64,000 nucleotides of DNA from Salirhabdus sp. Marseille-P4669 (GCF_900240405.1 NZ_OEQK01000001.1:186001-250000), one strand, 5' to 3'; positions 1-12,845 are shown, counted from the stretch's first letter. Translations and numbers: made by a program. The notes: a model not told the origin generated them from the letters alone.

Positions 1-25
1 GTAGTCTACCAAGAGGAGGATGTAT

Positions 26-1123
26 ATGCCTAAACGTCAGTTAATTTTAGAGGATGGCACCGTATTTAGTGGAGAAGGCTTTGGAAGTGAGCGAAACACT
101 GTTGGAGAGGTTGTGTTCAATACGGGAATGACTGGTTATCAGGAAGTAATCTCCGACCCATCGTATTGTGGGCAAATCGTGATGATGACCTATCCTCTCG
201 TTGGGAACTACGGGATAAACCGAGATGACTTTGAAACGGTAACACCATTTATTCATGGGTTTATCGCAAAAGAAGTGGCGGACGCACCTTCCAATTTCCG
301 AAGCGTTGAGACGTTGGATCAGTTTTTAAAGGCTCATGATATCCCGGGGATTCGTGGGATTGATACAAGGAAGCTAACAAAGAGGATTCGAAAGCGTGGA
401 ACGATGAAGGCGATTATTACGTCTGTAGAACAATCCGCAGATGAAGTCGTAAAAGAACTGCGAGCAACAGCCTTACCAACAGATCAAGTAAAACAGACAT
501 CAACAAGCAAACCATACGTAGTACCAGGTAGAGGACACCACATCGTAATGGTGGATTTTGGTGTGAAGCATGGTATTTTACGGGAGTTAACGAGGCGGGA
601 TTGCCATGTTACGGTCGTTCCTTATCACTATAGCGCCGAGCAAATTCTACGTTTAAAGCCAGATGGCATTATGCTAACAAATGGACCTGGGAACCCAAAG
701 GATGTTCCAGAAGCAATTGAAATGATTCAACAAGTTATTGGAAAAACACCAATTTTCGGAATCTGTTTAGGGCATCAGCTACTTGCTTTAGCTTGTGGAG
801 CGGATACAGAAAAGCTAACGTTCGGACATCGTGGAGCAAATCATCCAGTAAAAGATTTACAAACAGGAAAAACATATTTAACATCGCAGAACCATAGCTA
901 CGCTGTTAACAAAGCTTCTTTAGAACATACAAGGCTTCAGTTAACACAAATTGCCTTAAATGATAAGACGGTGGAGGGTGTATCACACGAAGAACACCCT
1001 GCTTTCTCTGTCCAATACCATCCAGAAAGCTCACCAGGACCAGAGGACACGAACTTTTTATTTGATGCATTTTTACAAATGGTGAAAGACAACAAGGAAA
1101 AAGAGGTGGTTGCATATGCCTAA
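26..1123 (+). CDS. pyrAA: Carbamoyl-phosphate synthase, small (glutaminase) subunit, pyrimidine-type
   Basis: Hydrolyses glutamine and passes ammonia to PyrAB in the first step of UMP synthesis. The 365-residue protein has the CarA N-terminal domain followed by a class I glutamine amidotransferase domain. The nucleophile elbow GICLGHQ is present (Cys near residue 247), as is the YHPES catalytic His/Glu near 332. In-frame ATGs lie at 20 and 26; 26 is chosen because the Shine-Dalgarno AAGAGGAGG ends at 19. The gene overlaps pyrAB by 8 bases, so they are translationally coupled. pyrR, pyrB, pyrC and the operon leader would lie before the window and are not visible. Confidence 0.97.
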   Translation: MPKRQLILEDGTVFSGEGFGSERNTVGEVVFNTGMTGYQEVISDPSYCGQIVMMTYPLVGNYGINRDDFETVTPFIHGFIAKEVADAPSNFRSVETLDQFLKAHDIPGIRGIDTRKLTKRIRKRGTMKAIITSVEQSADEVVKELRATALPTDQVKQTSTSKPYVVPGRGHHIVMVDFGVKHGILRELTRRDCHVTVVPYHYSAEQILRLKPDGIMLTNGPGNPKDVPEAIEMIQQVIGKTPIFGICLGHQLLALACGADTEKLTFGHRGANHPVKDLQTGKTYLTSQNHSYAVNKASLEHTRLQLTQIALNDKTVEGVSHEEHPAFSVQYHPESSPGPEDTNFLFDAFLQMVKDNKEKEVVAYA

Positions 1124-4100
1124 AAATACAGCAATTGAAAAGATTTTAGTAATCGGCTCTGGACCAATCGTAATCGGTCAGGCAGCAGAGTTTGACTACT
1201 CTGGAACACAAGCATGCCAAGCTTTAAGAGAAGAAGGCTATTATGTTATTTTGGCAAACTCCAATCCAGCAACCATTATGACGGACAATACCGTTGCAGA
1301 TAAAGTTTATATGGAGCCGTTAACAACTGAATTTTTAATAAAAATCATTCGTAAAGAACAGCCGGATGCTCTTTTACCAACACTAGGTGGGCAAACAGGA
1401 TTGAATCTTGCGATGGAGCTTGAGAAGACTGGCATTTTGGCAGAATACAATGTGAAGCTATTAGGAACCTCTTTAGAGGCAATTGAAAAGGCAGAGGATC
1501 GAGAGCAATTTAGACAATTGATGAAGGAACTGAACCAACCAGTCCCTGAAAGTAAAATCGTAACGTCCGTTGATCAGGCGGTAGCCTTTGCGGCAGAAAT
1601 CGGCTATCCCTTAATTGTTCGTCCAGCTTACACTCTAGGTGGAACTGGTGGAGGTATGTGCTATAGCGAAGCGGAATTAAAAGAAATTACCAAGAACGGT
1701 TTAGCAATCTCACCTGTGCACCAATGTTTAATTGAGCGCAACATTGCTGGATTTAAGGAAATTGAATATGAAGTAATGCGTGACTCAAACGACCAAGCAA
1801 TTGTGGTATGTAACATGGAAAATATCGATCCAGTCGGAATTCATACAGGAGATTCCATCGTAGTCGCACCATCTCAAACGCTTAGCGACCGAGAATATCA
1901 GCTTTTGCGTAATGCATCCTTAGATATTATCCGTGCGTTACAAATTGAAGGGGGCTGTAATGTACAGCTTGCGCTAGATCCGAATAGCTTTACCTATTAC
2001 GTCATTGAGGTTAATCCAAGGGTAAGTCGCTCCAGTGCACTGGCATCGAAAGCAACAGGTTACCCAATCGCAAAAGTAGCCGCAAAAATTGCAGTAGGTT
2101 ATACATTGGATGAAATCATCAACCCAGTTACAGGTAAAACCTATGCGATGTTCGAACCAGCGCTAGACTACATCGTAACCAAATTCCCTCGTTTTCCATT
2201 CGATAAGTTTGTGTCTGGGGACCGCCGTCTAGGTACACAAATGAAAGCAACGGGCGAGGTGATGGCAATTGGACGTAACTTTGAAGAATCGCTGTTAAAA
2301 GGAATTCGTTCTCTGGAAATTGGTACAGAAGAGCTTTGGCTGAAGAGCTTAGTTGAGGCAACAAATGAAGAATTGGAAAAACGATTAGTGAAAGCCGATG
2401 ACGAGCGAATCTTTGTAATAGCGGAGTGCTTCCGTAGAGGGCGGACGGTGGAAGAGCTTTACCAACTGACAAAGATGGACCGTTTCTTCCTTGTAAAAAT
2501 TCAAAAGCTTATTGACTTAGAGCGTGTACTTGAAGGGAACCCATTCTCAAAGGAGCTTTTGGAAAAAGCAAAGAAAACGGGCATTTCTGATTCGCAATTA
2601 GCAAGGCTATGGAACACAACAATCGACGAAATATATGAAATGCGTACGAAGGAAAATCTAACCCCAGTTTACAAAATGGTAGACACGTGTGCAGCAGAAT
2701 TTGAATCGGAGACACCATACTTTTACAGCACGTATGAAGAGGAAAATGAATCCGAGGTTACGAGTAAAAAGAAAATTCTTGTCCTTGGCTCGGGTCCAAT
2801 CCGTATCGGGCAAGGAATTGAGTTTGACTACGCAACGGTGCACTCTGTTCTGGCCATTCGAGAAATGGGCTATGAAGCAATTATTATGAACAACAATCCA
2901 GAAACGGTTTCTACCGATTTCAGCATTTCCGACAAGCTATATTTTGAGCCATTAACACTTGAAGATGTGATGCACGTAATGAATCTAGAGAAGCCAGAAG
3001 GGGTAATTGTGCAGTTTGGTGGACAAACGGCGATTAATTTAGCGGAGGGCTTGGAAAGACGGGGAGTGAAGATTCTAGGGACGAGTCTAGAAGCGATTGA
3101 CCGAGTAGAGGACCGAGATAAATTTGAAATGCTACTAGAAGAATTAAATCTACTTCGTCCAGGGGGCAGAGGGGTGCGCTCTCAGGCAGAGGCTTTACAA
3201 GTAGCGAATGAAATTGGCTATCCCGTGCTAGTGCGACCATCTTATGTGATTGGTGGTAGTCGGATGGAGATTGTCTACAGCGATGAAGAGCTTAACAGCT
3301 ATTTGGAAAAGTCAGATGAAATGAACGACAAGCATCCGATTTTAGTAGATAAATATATTACCGGAATAGAGGTTGAAGTAGATGCGATAAGTGATGGAGA
3401 AACGACAATTGTTCCAGGAATTATGGAGCATATTGAGCGATCTGGTGTTCACTCTGGTGACTCCATGGCTGTTTATCCACCACAACGTTTAAGTGAAAGT
3501 GTGAAAAATCAGTGCTTACATGCTGCAGTGAAAATTTCACAAGCTCTAAATGTAAAAGGACTTATCAATATCCAGTTTATCGTTTGTGGTGAGGATGTTT
3601 ACATTTTAGAAGTTAATCCTAGAGCAAGTAGAACGATTCCGTTTTTAAGTAAAATTACTGGCGTTACGATGGCGAACATTGCAACAAAGAGTATTTTAGG
3701 CAAAAAATTAGTGGATCTTGGCTACGAAACTGGCATTCTTCCGGAAAACGATTATGTTTCCGTAAAAATCCCAGTATTCTCCTTTGAGAAGCTACGTAGT
3801 GTGGATACTATTTTAGGACCGGAAATGAAGTCAACAGGAGAAGCAATTGGCTATGACAGAACCTTAGAGAAGGCACTATACAAAGGACTTATTGCATCGA
3901 AAATTAAGGTGCCACAGGAAGGTGCCGTTCTTATTACCGTTGCGGATAAGGATAAAGAAGAAGCACTGGAAATTGCAGAGAAGTTTCATCAGCTTGGCTT
4001 CAAACTTTTTGCAACAAAAGGTACAGGAGAATTTCTGAGCAAATTCCGTATTCCAGTAACCGTCGTTGGAAAGGTTGGTACAAATGAACCAAACGTATTG

Positions 4101-4312
4101 TCCATCATTGAAAATGGTCATGTTCAAGTTGTCATTAACACCTTAACATCTGGGAAACAGCCAAGATCGGATGGGTTCTTAATTCGGAGGGAATCGGTTG
4201 AGCACGGCATTCCTTGTCTTACAAATTTAGATACAGCGAATGCAATCTTGAATGTGATTGACTCTACTACATTTAGCGCAAAGCCCATGCTGAAAAAAGA
4301 GGTTGTGTTTTC

Positions 4313-4316
<4 letters not shown>
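1116..4316 (+). CDS. pyrAB: Carbamoyl-phosphate synthase, large subunit, pyrimidine-type
   Basis: Makes carbamoyl phosphate from bicarbonate, ammonia and two ATP. At 1066 residues it has the usual length, with two homologous ATP-grasp halves (about 1-550 and 551-930) and a C-terminal MGS-like regulatory domain where UMP/PRPP act in this family. The first half shows [13 protein letters not shown]. The second half shows VRPSYVIGG, but then SRMEIV, and LLRP where IPQP is usual (see findings). ATG 1116 is chosen over an in-frame TTG at 1110 because AAGAGGTGG ends at 1109. The 3' end overlaps pyrK by 4 bases. Confidence 0.97.
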
Positions 4317-6663
<2,347 letters not shown>

Positions 6664-6680
<17 letters not shown>

Positions 6681-7278
6681 GTTAGTAAGAGATTTATTAG
6701 CAATTAAAGCAGTTCAAATAAATCCAGAAGCTTATTTTACTTGGACATCTGGAATAAAGTCCCCCATTTATTGCGACAATCGACTGACAATGTCCTATCC
6801 AAAGGTTCGGGTTAAGATTGTAGAGGCATTTGTGGAAATGATGGAGGAGCTTAATGTTAAGCCGGACGTGATTGCGGGATGTGCAACAGCAGGAATCCCC
6901 CATGCAGCCTGGCTTTCCGCTAGGTTAGGGCTACCAATGGTTTATGTGCGCTCCAAGCCTAAAGGACACGGGAAAGGGAATCAAATTGAAGGAGAGCTTC
7001 ATGATGGACAAAACGTCCTTGTTATAGAGGACTTGATCTCTACAGGTGGGTCGTCTATTGAATCGGCAAAAGCTATTCGAGCAGCTGGGGCAAATGTAAT
7101 TAGTGTATTTGCGATCTTTACATATGGGTTGAAGAAGTCTGTTATGAATTTTGAAAATACGGATATTCCGTTTCGAACGATAACTAATTTTGATGCACTT
7201 TTGGAAGCTTTGATTGAGGATGGGAAACTGGATTCCAGTAAAAAGGCAGAGTTATTGGAGTGGCGTGAGCGGTTGTAA
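6664..7278 (+). CDS. pyrE: Orotate phosphoribosyltransferase
   Basis: Joins orotate to PRPP to make OMP. The 204-residue type I phosphoribosyltransferase has the PRPP-binding signature VLVIEDLISTGGSS near residue 119 and the flexible catalytic loop region VRSKPKGHGKGN. It is the last gene of the operon and is followed at once by a strong hairpin terminator. The ATG at 6664 lies inside the end of pyrF, preceded by the G-rich GGAGGAGTGGGGAT. Confidence 0.96.
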
Positions 7279-7322
7279 ATCTATTAAAACAACCTACAAA
7301 AGCCACTTTTATCACAAAAGAA

Positions 7323-7360
7323 AAAGCTAATCTGATATAACCTCAGATTAGCTTTCCTTC
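7323..7360 (+). terminator. Terminator of the pyr operon
   Basis: A perfect 13-bp inverted repeat, AAAGCTAATCTGA / TCAGATTAGCTTT, with a 7-base loop lies 45 bases after pyrE and runs into a T-rich stretch. Confidence 0.85.
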
Positions 7361-7402
7361 GTTATTTAGGAAATTATAATTTTAAAAAACAATGGATAGC
7401 CT

Positions 7403-7529
7403 AACTAGTAAAAATGGACACGTCCAGCTCCAGCGCCTAGCCCATCGGGACATAATCCGATCTCAACGACGCGTCGGTGCTTGGCTTATGCCTTTTAGGG
7501 CTGACCAAGGCACTTCCGCTTTTGTTCTT
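7403..7529. repeat. Dispersed repeat family R1, full-length copy
   Basis: About 125 bp beginning ACTAGTA and ending CTTCCGCTTTTGTTCTT. The arms can pair: GCGCCTAGCCC near 7433 with GGGCTGACCAAGGC near 7498, and GGACATAA with TTATGCC inside. A shorter relative lies at 52281-52355 with the same two ends but without the central 50 or so bases. Similar sequences recur in many Bacillaceae genomes from general memory, but I cannot name a described family. It sits between the pyr terminator and the pyrP stop. Confidence 0.7.
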
Positions 7530-7533
7530 AACC

Positions 7534-8814
7534 TTATTCATTTGATAGCTTTAATACATCTAATAGCTTAAAGAACAAGCTCAATACAATCGCCACGATG
7601 GAAGCAAGGCCCATCCCTTTCAATTCAACCTCTCCAATTTGAATCGTCGCTCCACTAATACCAATTACGAGCACGACACAAGTTAGTATTAAATTTTGGG
7701 AGCGATTATAGTCAACCTTTGCTTCTACCAGCATCCGAATTCCGCTAGCAGCAATGATACCGAAGAGAAGTAAGGAAACCCCACCCATTACTGCTGTTGG
7801 AATGGACGAAATAAGTGCTGCTAGTTTTCCGCAGAAGGATAGAATGACTGCAATTAATGCGGCTCCACCAATAATCCATGTAGAATACACCCTTGTGATT
7901 GCTAGAACCCCAATATTTTCTCCATAGGTTGTATTTGGTGTAGATCCAAAGAAACTGGAAATAATAGTAGAAATCCCGTTACCAGCCATGGAACGGTCAA
8001 GACCAGGATCCTTTGTCAGGTCTTTTTGTACAATATTGCCAGTTACATATAAATGTCCAATGTGCTCTGGCACCAATACTAGTACTGCTGGAAGAATGAT
8101 TAATATATCAGCCCAATTGAATTTCATTTCATAAAACTGTGGCATTTGAATCCAAGAAGCTTCGTTTACTGCGGCGAAATCAACCATACCAAATGCAGCA
8201 GCTATTATATATCCACCGACAATCCCAATTAGGATTGGAATAATCTTTAAGAATCCACGTAAGGTTACCCAGCATACAACCGTAATGGCTAAGGTTAATA
8301 AGGAAACAATAACCGTATTCGTATCCATCGCCCAAGTATCTGCTGCATCGGCAGGCTTAATTAAACCAGCCATTTCGGCAGCTGTTGGTACTAGCTCAAG
8401 ACCAATAACGGCAACGATTGCGCCCATTGCGGCAGGTGGGAAAATAACATCAATCCAACCGGTTCCTGCATATTTCACGATTATCGCAATGAGTGTTAAA
8501 ACAATACCAACAACTAGGAACCCACCCAAAACATAACTGTATCCCTCGCCACCTGAATATTTACCCAACACGGCAAAGACTGGTGAAATAAAGGCGAAGC
8601 TAGAACCTAGATACGCGGGAATTTTACCCTTTGTAATAAAAATATAAAGGAGTGTACCAATTCCATTCATTAATAGAATCGTAGCTGGATCTACTCCAAA
8701 CATAATTGGAACTAATACCGTTGATCCAAACATCGCAAATAAGTGCTGTAAGCTTAAAGGTAAGCTTTGAAGTAAAGGTAATCGTTCATCAACTTGAATT
8801 TCACGTTGTTTCAT
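7534..8814 (-). CDS. pyrP: Uracil permease (NCS2 / nucleobase:cation symporter-2)
   Basis: Membrane importer for uracil, 426 residues, with about 12-14 hydrophobic segments. The N-terminal LPLSLQHLFAMFGSTVLVP and the later LVPEHIGHLYV and NTTYGENIGVLAITRVYS stretches are typical of the UraA/PyrP branch of the NCS2 family. The ATG at 8814 is preceded by GGGGAGAAAAGCA. It is transcribed towards the pyr operon from a promoter with a PyrR-type attenuator leader (8871-9081), so uracil uptake is expected to fall when UMP is plentiful. The uracil assignment rests on that leader together with the family. Confidence 0.92.
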   Translation of the reverse strand: MKQREIQVDERLPLLQSLPLSLQHLFAMFGSTVLVPIMFGVDPATILLMNGIGTLLYIFITKGKIPAYLGSSFAFISPVFAVLGKYSGGEGYSYVLGGFLVVGIVLTLIAIIVKYAGTGWIDVIFPPAAMGAIVAVIGLELVPTAAEMAGLIKPADAADTWAMDTNTVIVSLLTLAITVVCWVTLRGFLKIIPILIGIVGGYIIAAAFGMVDFAAVNEASWIQMPQFYEMKFNWADILIILPAVLVLVPEHIGHLYVTGNIVQKDLTKDPGLDRSMAGNGISTIISSFFGSTPNTTYGENIGVLAITRVYSTWIIGGAALIAVILSFCGKLAALISSIPTAVMGGVSLLLFGIIAASGIRMLVEAKVDYNRSQNLILTCVVLVIGISGATIQIGEVELKGMGLASIVAIVLSLFFKLLDVLKLSNE

Positions 8815-8870
8815 TTGCTTTTCTCCCCTTTTTAGATGAATAATGCGACGAGTAAGAACGGTTACCTAGG

Positions 8871-9052
8871 AAAAATAAAAAATGCATCTTACTAGAATAC
8901 TAGCAAGATGCATGAAAGCACATGGTGATACACCTAAGTGTAAGCAAAAGTTTACACTAAGAGCCATCATTAAACACAGAACGCTTCTGTGTTCCACCTT
9001 GCCAGTCTCACAGGACTGAATTAAAGGTAACCCGTATTTACTTATCTTAGCT
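8871..9052 (-). promoter_or_regulatory. PyrR-responsive attenuator leader of pyrP
   Basis: Read on the minus strand, the leader holds TTCAGTCCTGTGAGACTGGC followed by AAGG (9022 to about 8998), a close match to the PyrR-binding anti-antiterminator (UCCNGAGAGGCUGNCAAGG). Two small hairpins follow (about 8993-8975 and 8961-8933). Last comes a long stem, ATGCATCTTGCTAG / CTAGTAAGATGCAT (8913-8882), followed by a run of T. By analogy with Bacillus subtilis, PyrR with UMP stabilises the first stem-loop and allows the terminator to form. Confidence 0.85.
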
Positions 9053-9081
9053 ATTATTATCTTTTTTTGAACATATGTCAA
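9053..9081 (-). promoter_or_regulatory. Sigma-A type promoter for pyrP
   Basis: On the minus strand TTGACA (9081-9076) is followed, 16-17 bases later, by TAATAAT (9059-9053), immediately upstream of the attenuator leader. Confidence 0.75.
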
Positions 9082-9117
9082 GGGGTGTTATTATAGGATG
9101 TACCTATTAGGGATCGT

Positions 9118-9335
9118 TTAAATGTATATCATAATAATTCGAGCACTAATGAAGCCGATGCCGACTAAAATGATGAAAGTTATTACAACATTTAAAGGGA
9201 TTTTTCAGTCATTTAAAAAAGCTTCGATTTAATTAACTCCCTCGTACCAACAGCGCTGTTATCTATGTAATATTCCCTATTTCGTTGGAGTAGATAGAAT
9301 TAAAAGTCCACATAAGATAAAAATGCTGCTGATAA
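9118..9335 (-). pseudogene. Possible remnants of a membrane transporter
   Basis: On the minus strand two short stretches translate to hydrophobic C-terminus-like peptides ending in stops: MSLFISSIFILCGLLILST (about 9325-9265) and PLNVVITFIILVGIGFISA (about 9200-9120). Both are closed by stops just upstream. They resemble the last membrane helix of DMT/EamA-type transporters and could be decayed gene ends, but AT-rich DNA can give such peptides by chance. Confidence 0.25.
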
Positions 9336-9456
9336 ACAGTGACATGCTTTAACTTATTAAGTAGATTGTTCCCTTGCATGGAAAGTTGTTTCGGCATGTA
9401 AATTAAATGCAATGAAAAAACATTGATCACCGGTGTCAGCGACTTATTTTTTTGTT

Positions 9457-9782
9457 TACTCGTCTTTCTCTCGTACTTATTCGTTGAACTAATAAATTTA
9501 TTCTTCGAGTTAAGGATAATATTCGTCTAAATCCGATATATTCGTCTAAATGGTTAAAATACTATTGAACTTAAATATTTGCTCGTATGTATTAGCATTT
9601 TATTCGCCCTATTAAAAAGTACTCGTGAAACTAGCAGAAATACTCGTCTATTTCGAAAGAATACTATACACACTCAATGCTTTATTCGTCTAAAAAAAAC
9701 AAAAAAATAATTACTCGTTAATTTAATAGGAATACGAGTTAACAATCTTACAATATTCGTGTAATAAGGAATTTACTTGTAT
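9457..9782. repeat. 21-bp phased repeat patch A (TATTCGT / TACTCGT)
   Basis: An AT-rich gene-free stretch in which TA(T/C)TCGT, often extended to ATTCGTCTAAA, recurs in register. The C of the core falls at 9461, 9482, 9503, 9524, 9543, 9584, 9605, 9624, 9645, 9666 (C replaced by A), 9687, 9716, 9758 and about 9778. Most steps are exactly 21 bp, with slips of -2 or -1, one of 29 and one of 42. Bases between the cores are not conserved. It lies between the pyrP promoter and the pepT terminator. Confidence 0.75.
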
Positions 9783-9803
9783 ACTCTTCACACCATACCA
9801 ATA

Positions 9804-9837
9804 CAAAAAAAGAACACAGCCTAAGCCATGTCCTTCT
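9804..9837 (-). terminator. Terminator of pepT
   Basis: On the minus strand AGGACATGGC, a 3-base loop and GGCTGTGTTCT form a stem with several G-U pairs, followed by seven T. Confidence 0.75.
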
Positions 9838-9843
9838 TATAAA

Positions 9844-11076
9844 TTATGCGCGTTCTTCAAATAGTTTTACAACCTCTACAATGGTGTTCGTAGCTTTCTC
9901 CATATCATCTACGGATACATATTCAAATTTACCGTGAAAATTTTCCCCGCCTGTAAAAATGTTTGGAGTAGGTAGTCCCATGAACGATAATTGAGAGCCA
10001 TCTGTTCCACCGCGAATTGGCTTAACGTCCGGTTTTATACCTAGGTTTTCCATTGCCTGCTTAGCAACCTCGACAATTTCAAAAACAGGCTTGATTTTTT
10101 CACCCATGTTGTAATATTGATCCTTTAAATCCAGTAGTACGGTATCCGCACCATATTTGTCGTTTAGCTCCTTCGCGATTGCTTCCATCGTTGCTTTTTT
10201 AGCAGTAAATTTCTCACGATCGTGATCGCGTATGATGTAGTACATTTTTGTTTGCTCTACATCTCCACTCATTTCGAGTAAATGATAAAACCCTTCATAG
10301 CCCTCTGTATACTCTGGTGCTTCCTCAGCAGGTAATTTGCTATGTAATTCCATTGCAATTTTTGCGGAGTTTACCATTTTGTTTTTGGCAGATCCCGGGT
10401 GTACATTGCTACCTTTTACCGTAATTTTTGCGGCAGCAGCATTAAAGCTTTCGTATTGCAATTCGCCAAGTGGGCCACCATCAACGGTATAAGCAAATTC
10501 TGCATTAAATGCCTCTACATTAAATTTATGTGGTCCACGACCTATTTCTTCATCAGGTGTAAAGGCTACTCTTACTTTTCCGTGCTTTATTTCTGGATGT
10601 TGAATCAAGTAATCCATTGCCGTCATAATCTCGGTAACACCTGCTTTGTTGTCTGCACCTAAAAGGGTAGTCCCATCTGTTGTGACTAAGGTGTGTCCTT
10701 TATAGTTTTTAAGCTCTGGAAATTCACTTGGGGATAACACAACCTTTAATGCTTCATTTAAAACGATGTCTCCACCATCATAATTTTCAACAAGCTGGGG
10801 TTTTACATTTTTGCCAGTGAAATCTGTTGCCGTATCCACGTGTGCTAAAAATCCCATTGTTGGAACGTCTTTGTCTGTATTCGCAGGAAGTGTTGCGAAT
10901 ACATATGCATGTTCATCAATCGTTACATCTTCCATGCCAATTTCCTTTAGCTCTTCCATAAGCATTTTTGCGAGTTCCCATTGTCCCTCAGTAGATGGAC
11001 AATTTTCATTTTCTTCATTTGACTGGGTGTCTACTTTAACATAAGAGGTAAAACGTCTAATTAAATCTTCTTTCAA
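9844..11076 (-). CDS. pepT: Peptidase T (tripeptide aminopeptidase)
   Basis: Zinc metallopeptidase of family M20 that removes the N-terminal residue of tripeptides in the cytosol. The 410-residue protein shows the metal and catalytic motifs in order: HVDTATDF (near 78), GADNKAG (near 140), DEEIGRG (near 175) and [12 protein letters not shown] near the C-terminus. A TTG at 11076 is chosen over an in-frame GTG at 11085. AAGAAGGTGAA sits at the right distance upstream of the TTG, and the resulting MKEDLI start matches family members. It stands alone between its own terminator and the divergent gndA. Confidence 0.94.
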   Translation of the reverse strand: MKEDLIRRFTSYVKVDTQSNEENENCPSTEGQWELAKMLMEELKEIGMEDVTIDEHAYVFATLPANTDKDVPTMGFLAHVDTATDFTGKNVKPQLVENYDGGDIVLNEALKVVLSPSEFPELKNYKGHTLVTTDGTTLLGADNKAGVTEIMTAMDYLIQHPEIKHGKVRVAFTPDEEIGRGPHKFNVEAFNAEFAYTVDGGPLGELQYESFNAAAAKITVKGSNVHPGSAKNKMVNSAKIAMELHSKLPAEEAPEYTEGYEGFYHLLEMSGDVEQTKMYYIIRDHDREKFTAKKATMEAIAKELNDKYGADTVLLDLKDQYYNMGEKIKPVFEIVEVAKQAMENLGIKPDVKPIRGGTDGSQLSFMGLPTPNIFTGGENFHGKFEYVSVDDMEKATNTIVEVVKLFEERA

Positions 11077-11157
11077 TGGATTCACCTTCTTTTATAATAT
11101 ATCGTTATTTTACCATATTACGGCTTTCACATATTCCATTTGAATTTTTACATACTA

Positions 11158-11163
11158 TATAAT
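11158..11163 (+). promoter_or_regulatory. -10 element for gndA
   Basis: A perfect TATAAT lies 48 bases before the gndA start. The -35 region is weak; only A/T-rich sequence is seen at the expected distance. Confidence 0.5.
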
Positions 11164-11211
11164 AGGATTTGTATGACGTACATTTTTAGAAATTAGAAAG
11201 GTAGGAACAAC

Positions 11212-12621
11212 ATGGCAAAACAACAAATTGGTGTTGTAGGTGTAGGTGTAATGGGGAAGAGTATTGCCTTAAACTTTGAAAGTAGAGGATACTCTGTTGC
11301 GATATATGATATTTCTAAAGAAACGGTTAATAAAGTATTATCGGAACATCAAGATAAAAATATAACAGGCACAAGCGATATGGAGGAGTTTATTAATGCT
11401 TTAGAATTACCTAGAAAAGTATTATTAATGGTAAACGCAGGTGAAATTACGGACAAGGCCATTGAATCGTTGCTTCCATATTTGGACAAAGGTGATATTT
11501 TAATCGATGGTGGAAATACATATTTTGAAGATACGATGCGCCGAAACAAGTATCTTGAAGAGAAAGGGATCAACTTCATTGGTACAGGTGTATCAGGAGG
11601 GGAAGAGGGTGCATTAAAAGGGCCTTCTATTATGCCTGGTGGACAAAAGGATGCCTATGAAAAAGTAGAGCACATGTTAAAGGACATTTCTGCGAAGGTA
11701 AATGGCGAGCCTTGCTGTGATTATATTGGTCCAAATGGTGCAGGGCATTATGTGAAGATGGTACATAACGGAATTGAATATGGTGACATGCAGCTAATTT
11801 GTGAAGCTTACTTTTTCTTGAAAAACACATTGAATCTCTCAACAGATGAGCTTCATGAGGTTTTTGCAGAATGGAATAAGGGTGAGCTCGATAGTTATTT
11901 AATTGAAATTACTGCAGATATTTTCACGAAAAAGGACGATGAAACTGGCAAGCCGATGGTAGATGTGATACTAGATACAGCTGGCCAAAAGGGTACAGGC
12001 AAGTGGACAAGTAATAGTGCACTAAACCTAGGTGTTCCGTTACCAATTATTACGGAATCTGTATTTGCGCGATTCCTGTCTGCTCTAAAGGATGAGCGCG
12101 TGGCAGCGAGTAAAGTATTGAATGGACCGAAAAATGTGCCAGCTCTCACAATGGATAAGGAACAGTTAATTGAAGCTGTCCGTCAAGCATTGTACATGAG
12201 TAAAATTTGCTCTTATGCACAAGGATTTGCACAGCTACGTGCAGCATCGACGGAATATAATTGGGAGCTAGATTATGGTAACATCGCCATGCTATGGAGA
12301 GGTGGATGTATCATTCGAGCAGCCTTCCTTCAAAACATTAAGGATGCATATGATAACAATAAAAATTTAGCTAACCTTTTGTTAGATCCTTACTTTAAAG
12401 AGGTAACCGATAACTATCAAGCAAGCTTACGCCAAATTATTGCAACAGCAGTCGGACAAGGAATTCCTGTTCCATGCTTTTCTGCAGCACTGGCTTACTA
12501 TGATAGCTATCGCACAGAGACATTACCTGCTAACCTTTTACAAGCACAGCGTGACTATTTTGGTGCACACACTTATCAACGTGTGGATAAAGAAGGAACG
12601 TTTCACACGCAATGGTATTAA
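11212..12621 (+). CDS. gndA: 6-phosphogluconate dehydrogenase, decarboxylating
   Basis: Converts 6-phosphogluconate to ribulose 5-phosphate with reduction of NADP+ in the oxidative pentose-phosphate pathway. The 469-residue length is typical. It has the N-terminal dinucleotide motif [13 protein letters not shown], the IMPGGQ loop near 142, and the substrate-binding signature [19 protein letters not shown] near 179 with the catalytic Lys. The C-terminal helical domain ends in [13 protein letters not shown], as in GndA of Firmicutes. GAAAGGTAGG precedes the ATG. The partner enzyme Zwf is encoded nearby on the other strand. Confidence 0.96.
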   Translation: MAKQQIGVVGVGVMGKSIALNFESRGYSVAIYDISKETVNKVLSEHQDKNITGTSDMEEFINALELPRKVLLMVNAGEITDKAIESLLPYLDKGDILIDGGNTYFEDTMRRNKYLEEKGINFIGTGVSGGEEGALKGPSIMPGGQKDAYEKVEHMLKDISAKVNGEPCCDYIGPNGAGHYVKMVHNGIEYGDMQLICEAYFFLKNTLNLSTDELHEVFAEWNKGELDSYLIEITADIFTKKDDETGKPMVDVILDTAGQKGTGKWTSNSALNLGVPLPIITESVFARFLSALKDERVAASKVLNGPKNVPALTMDKEQLIEAVRQALYMSKICSYAQGFAQLRAASTEYNWELDYGNIAMLWRGGCIIRAAFLQNIKDAYDNNKNLANLLLDPYFKEVTDNYQASLRQIIATAVGQGIPVPCFSAALAYYDSYRTETLPANLLQAQRDYFGAHTYQRVDKEGTFHTQWY

Positions 12622-12625
12622 AAAG

Positions 12626-12664
12626 AAAAAGAGTGATTGGACTTGGTCCAATCACTCTTTTTTG
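12626..12664 (+). terminator. Terminator of gndA
   Basis: AAAGAGTGATTGGA and TCCAATCACTCTTT form a near-perfect stem with a 5-base loop and a T tail, directly after the gndA stop. Confidence 0.9.
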
Positions 12665-12677
12665 GGGTTGTGTAAAT

Positions 12678-12845
12678 AATTGTGGAGTTTTTTGGAATAT
12701 TTCAATAGATAATGGCATCCATTCACGAGGAATAGACGTGAATTCACTAGTGCATGGAGTTAATTCCACAGCATTCCAGGTTAATTCAACAATTGTGAGA
12801 GATAATTCAATAGAATGTCACAACAATTCCACAACATACGGATTT
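12678..12845. repeat. 21-bp phased repeat patch B (AATTC)
   Basis: Eight contiguous 21-bp units, starting at 12678, 12699, 12720, 12741, 12762, 12783, 12804 and 12825, each open with AATTC or a one-base variant (AATTG, ATTTC, CATTC). Five of the eight have AATTC exactly. The other 16 positions are largely unconserved. It fills the space between the gndA terminator and the stop of the convergent cyclase gene. The plus-strand frame stays open across the patch and reads as a seven-residue repeat around VNS. Confidence 0.8.

Noticed and set aside
2128-2472. Minus-strand frame inside pyrAB
   Set aside because: Antisense shadow of a strongly supported gene; no ribosome site.
9457-9782. CRISPR array as an explanation of patch A
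   Set aside because: Repeats are far too short (7-11 bp), the period is 21 bp, spacers are not of CRISPR size and no cas gene is present.
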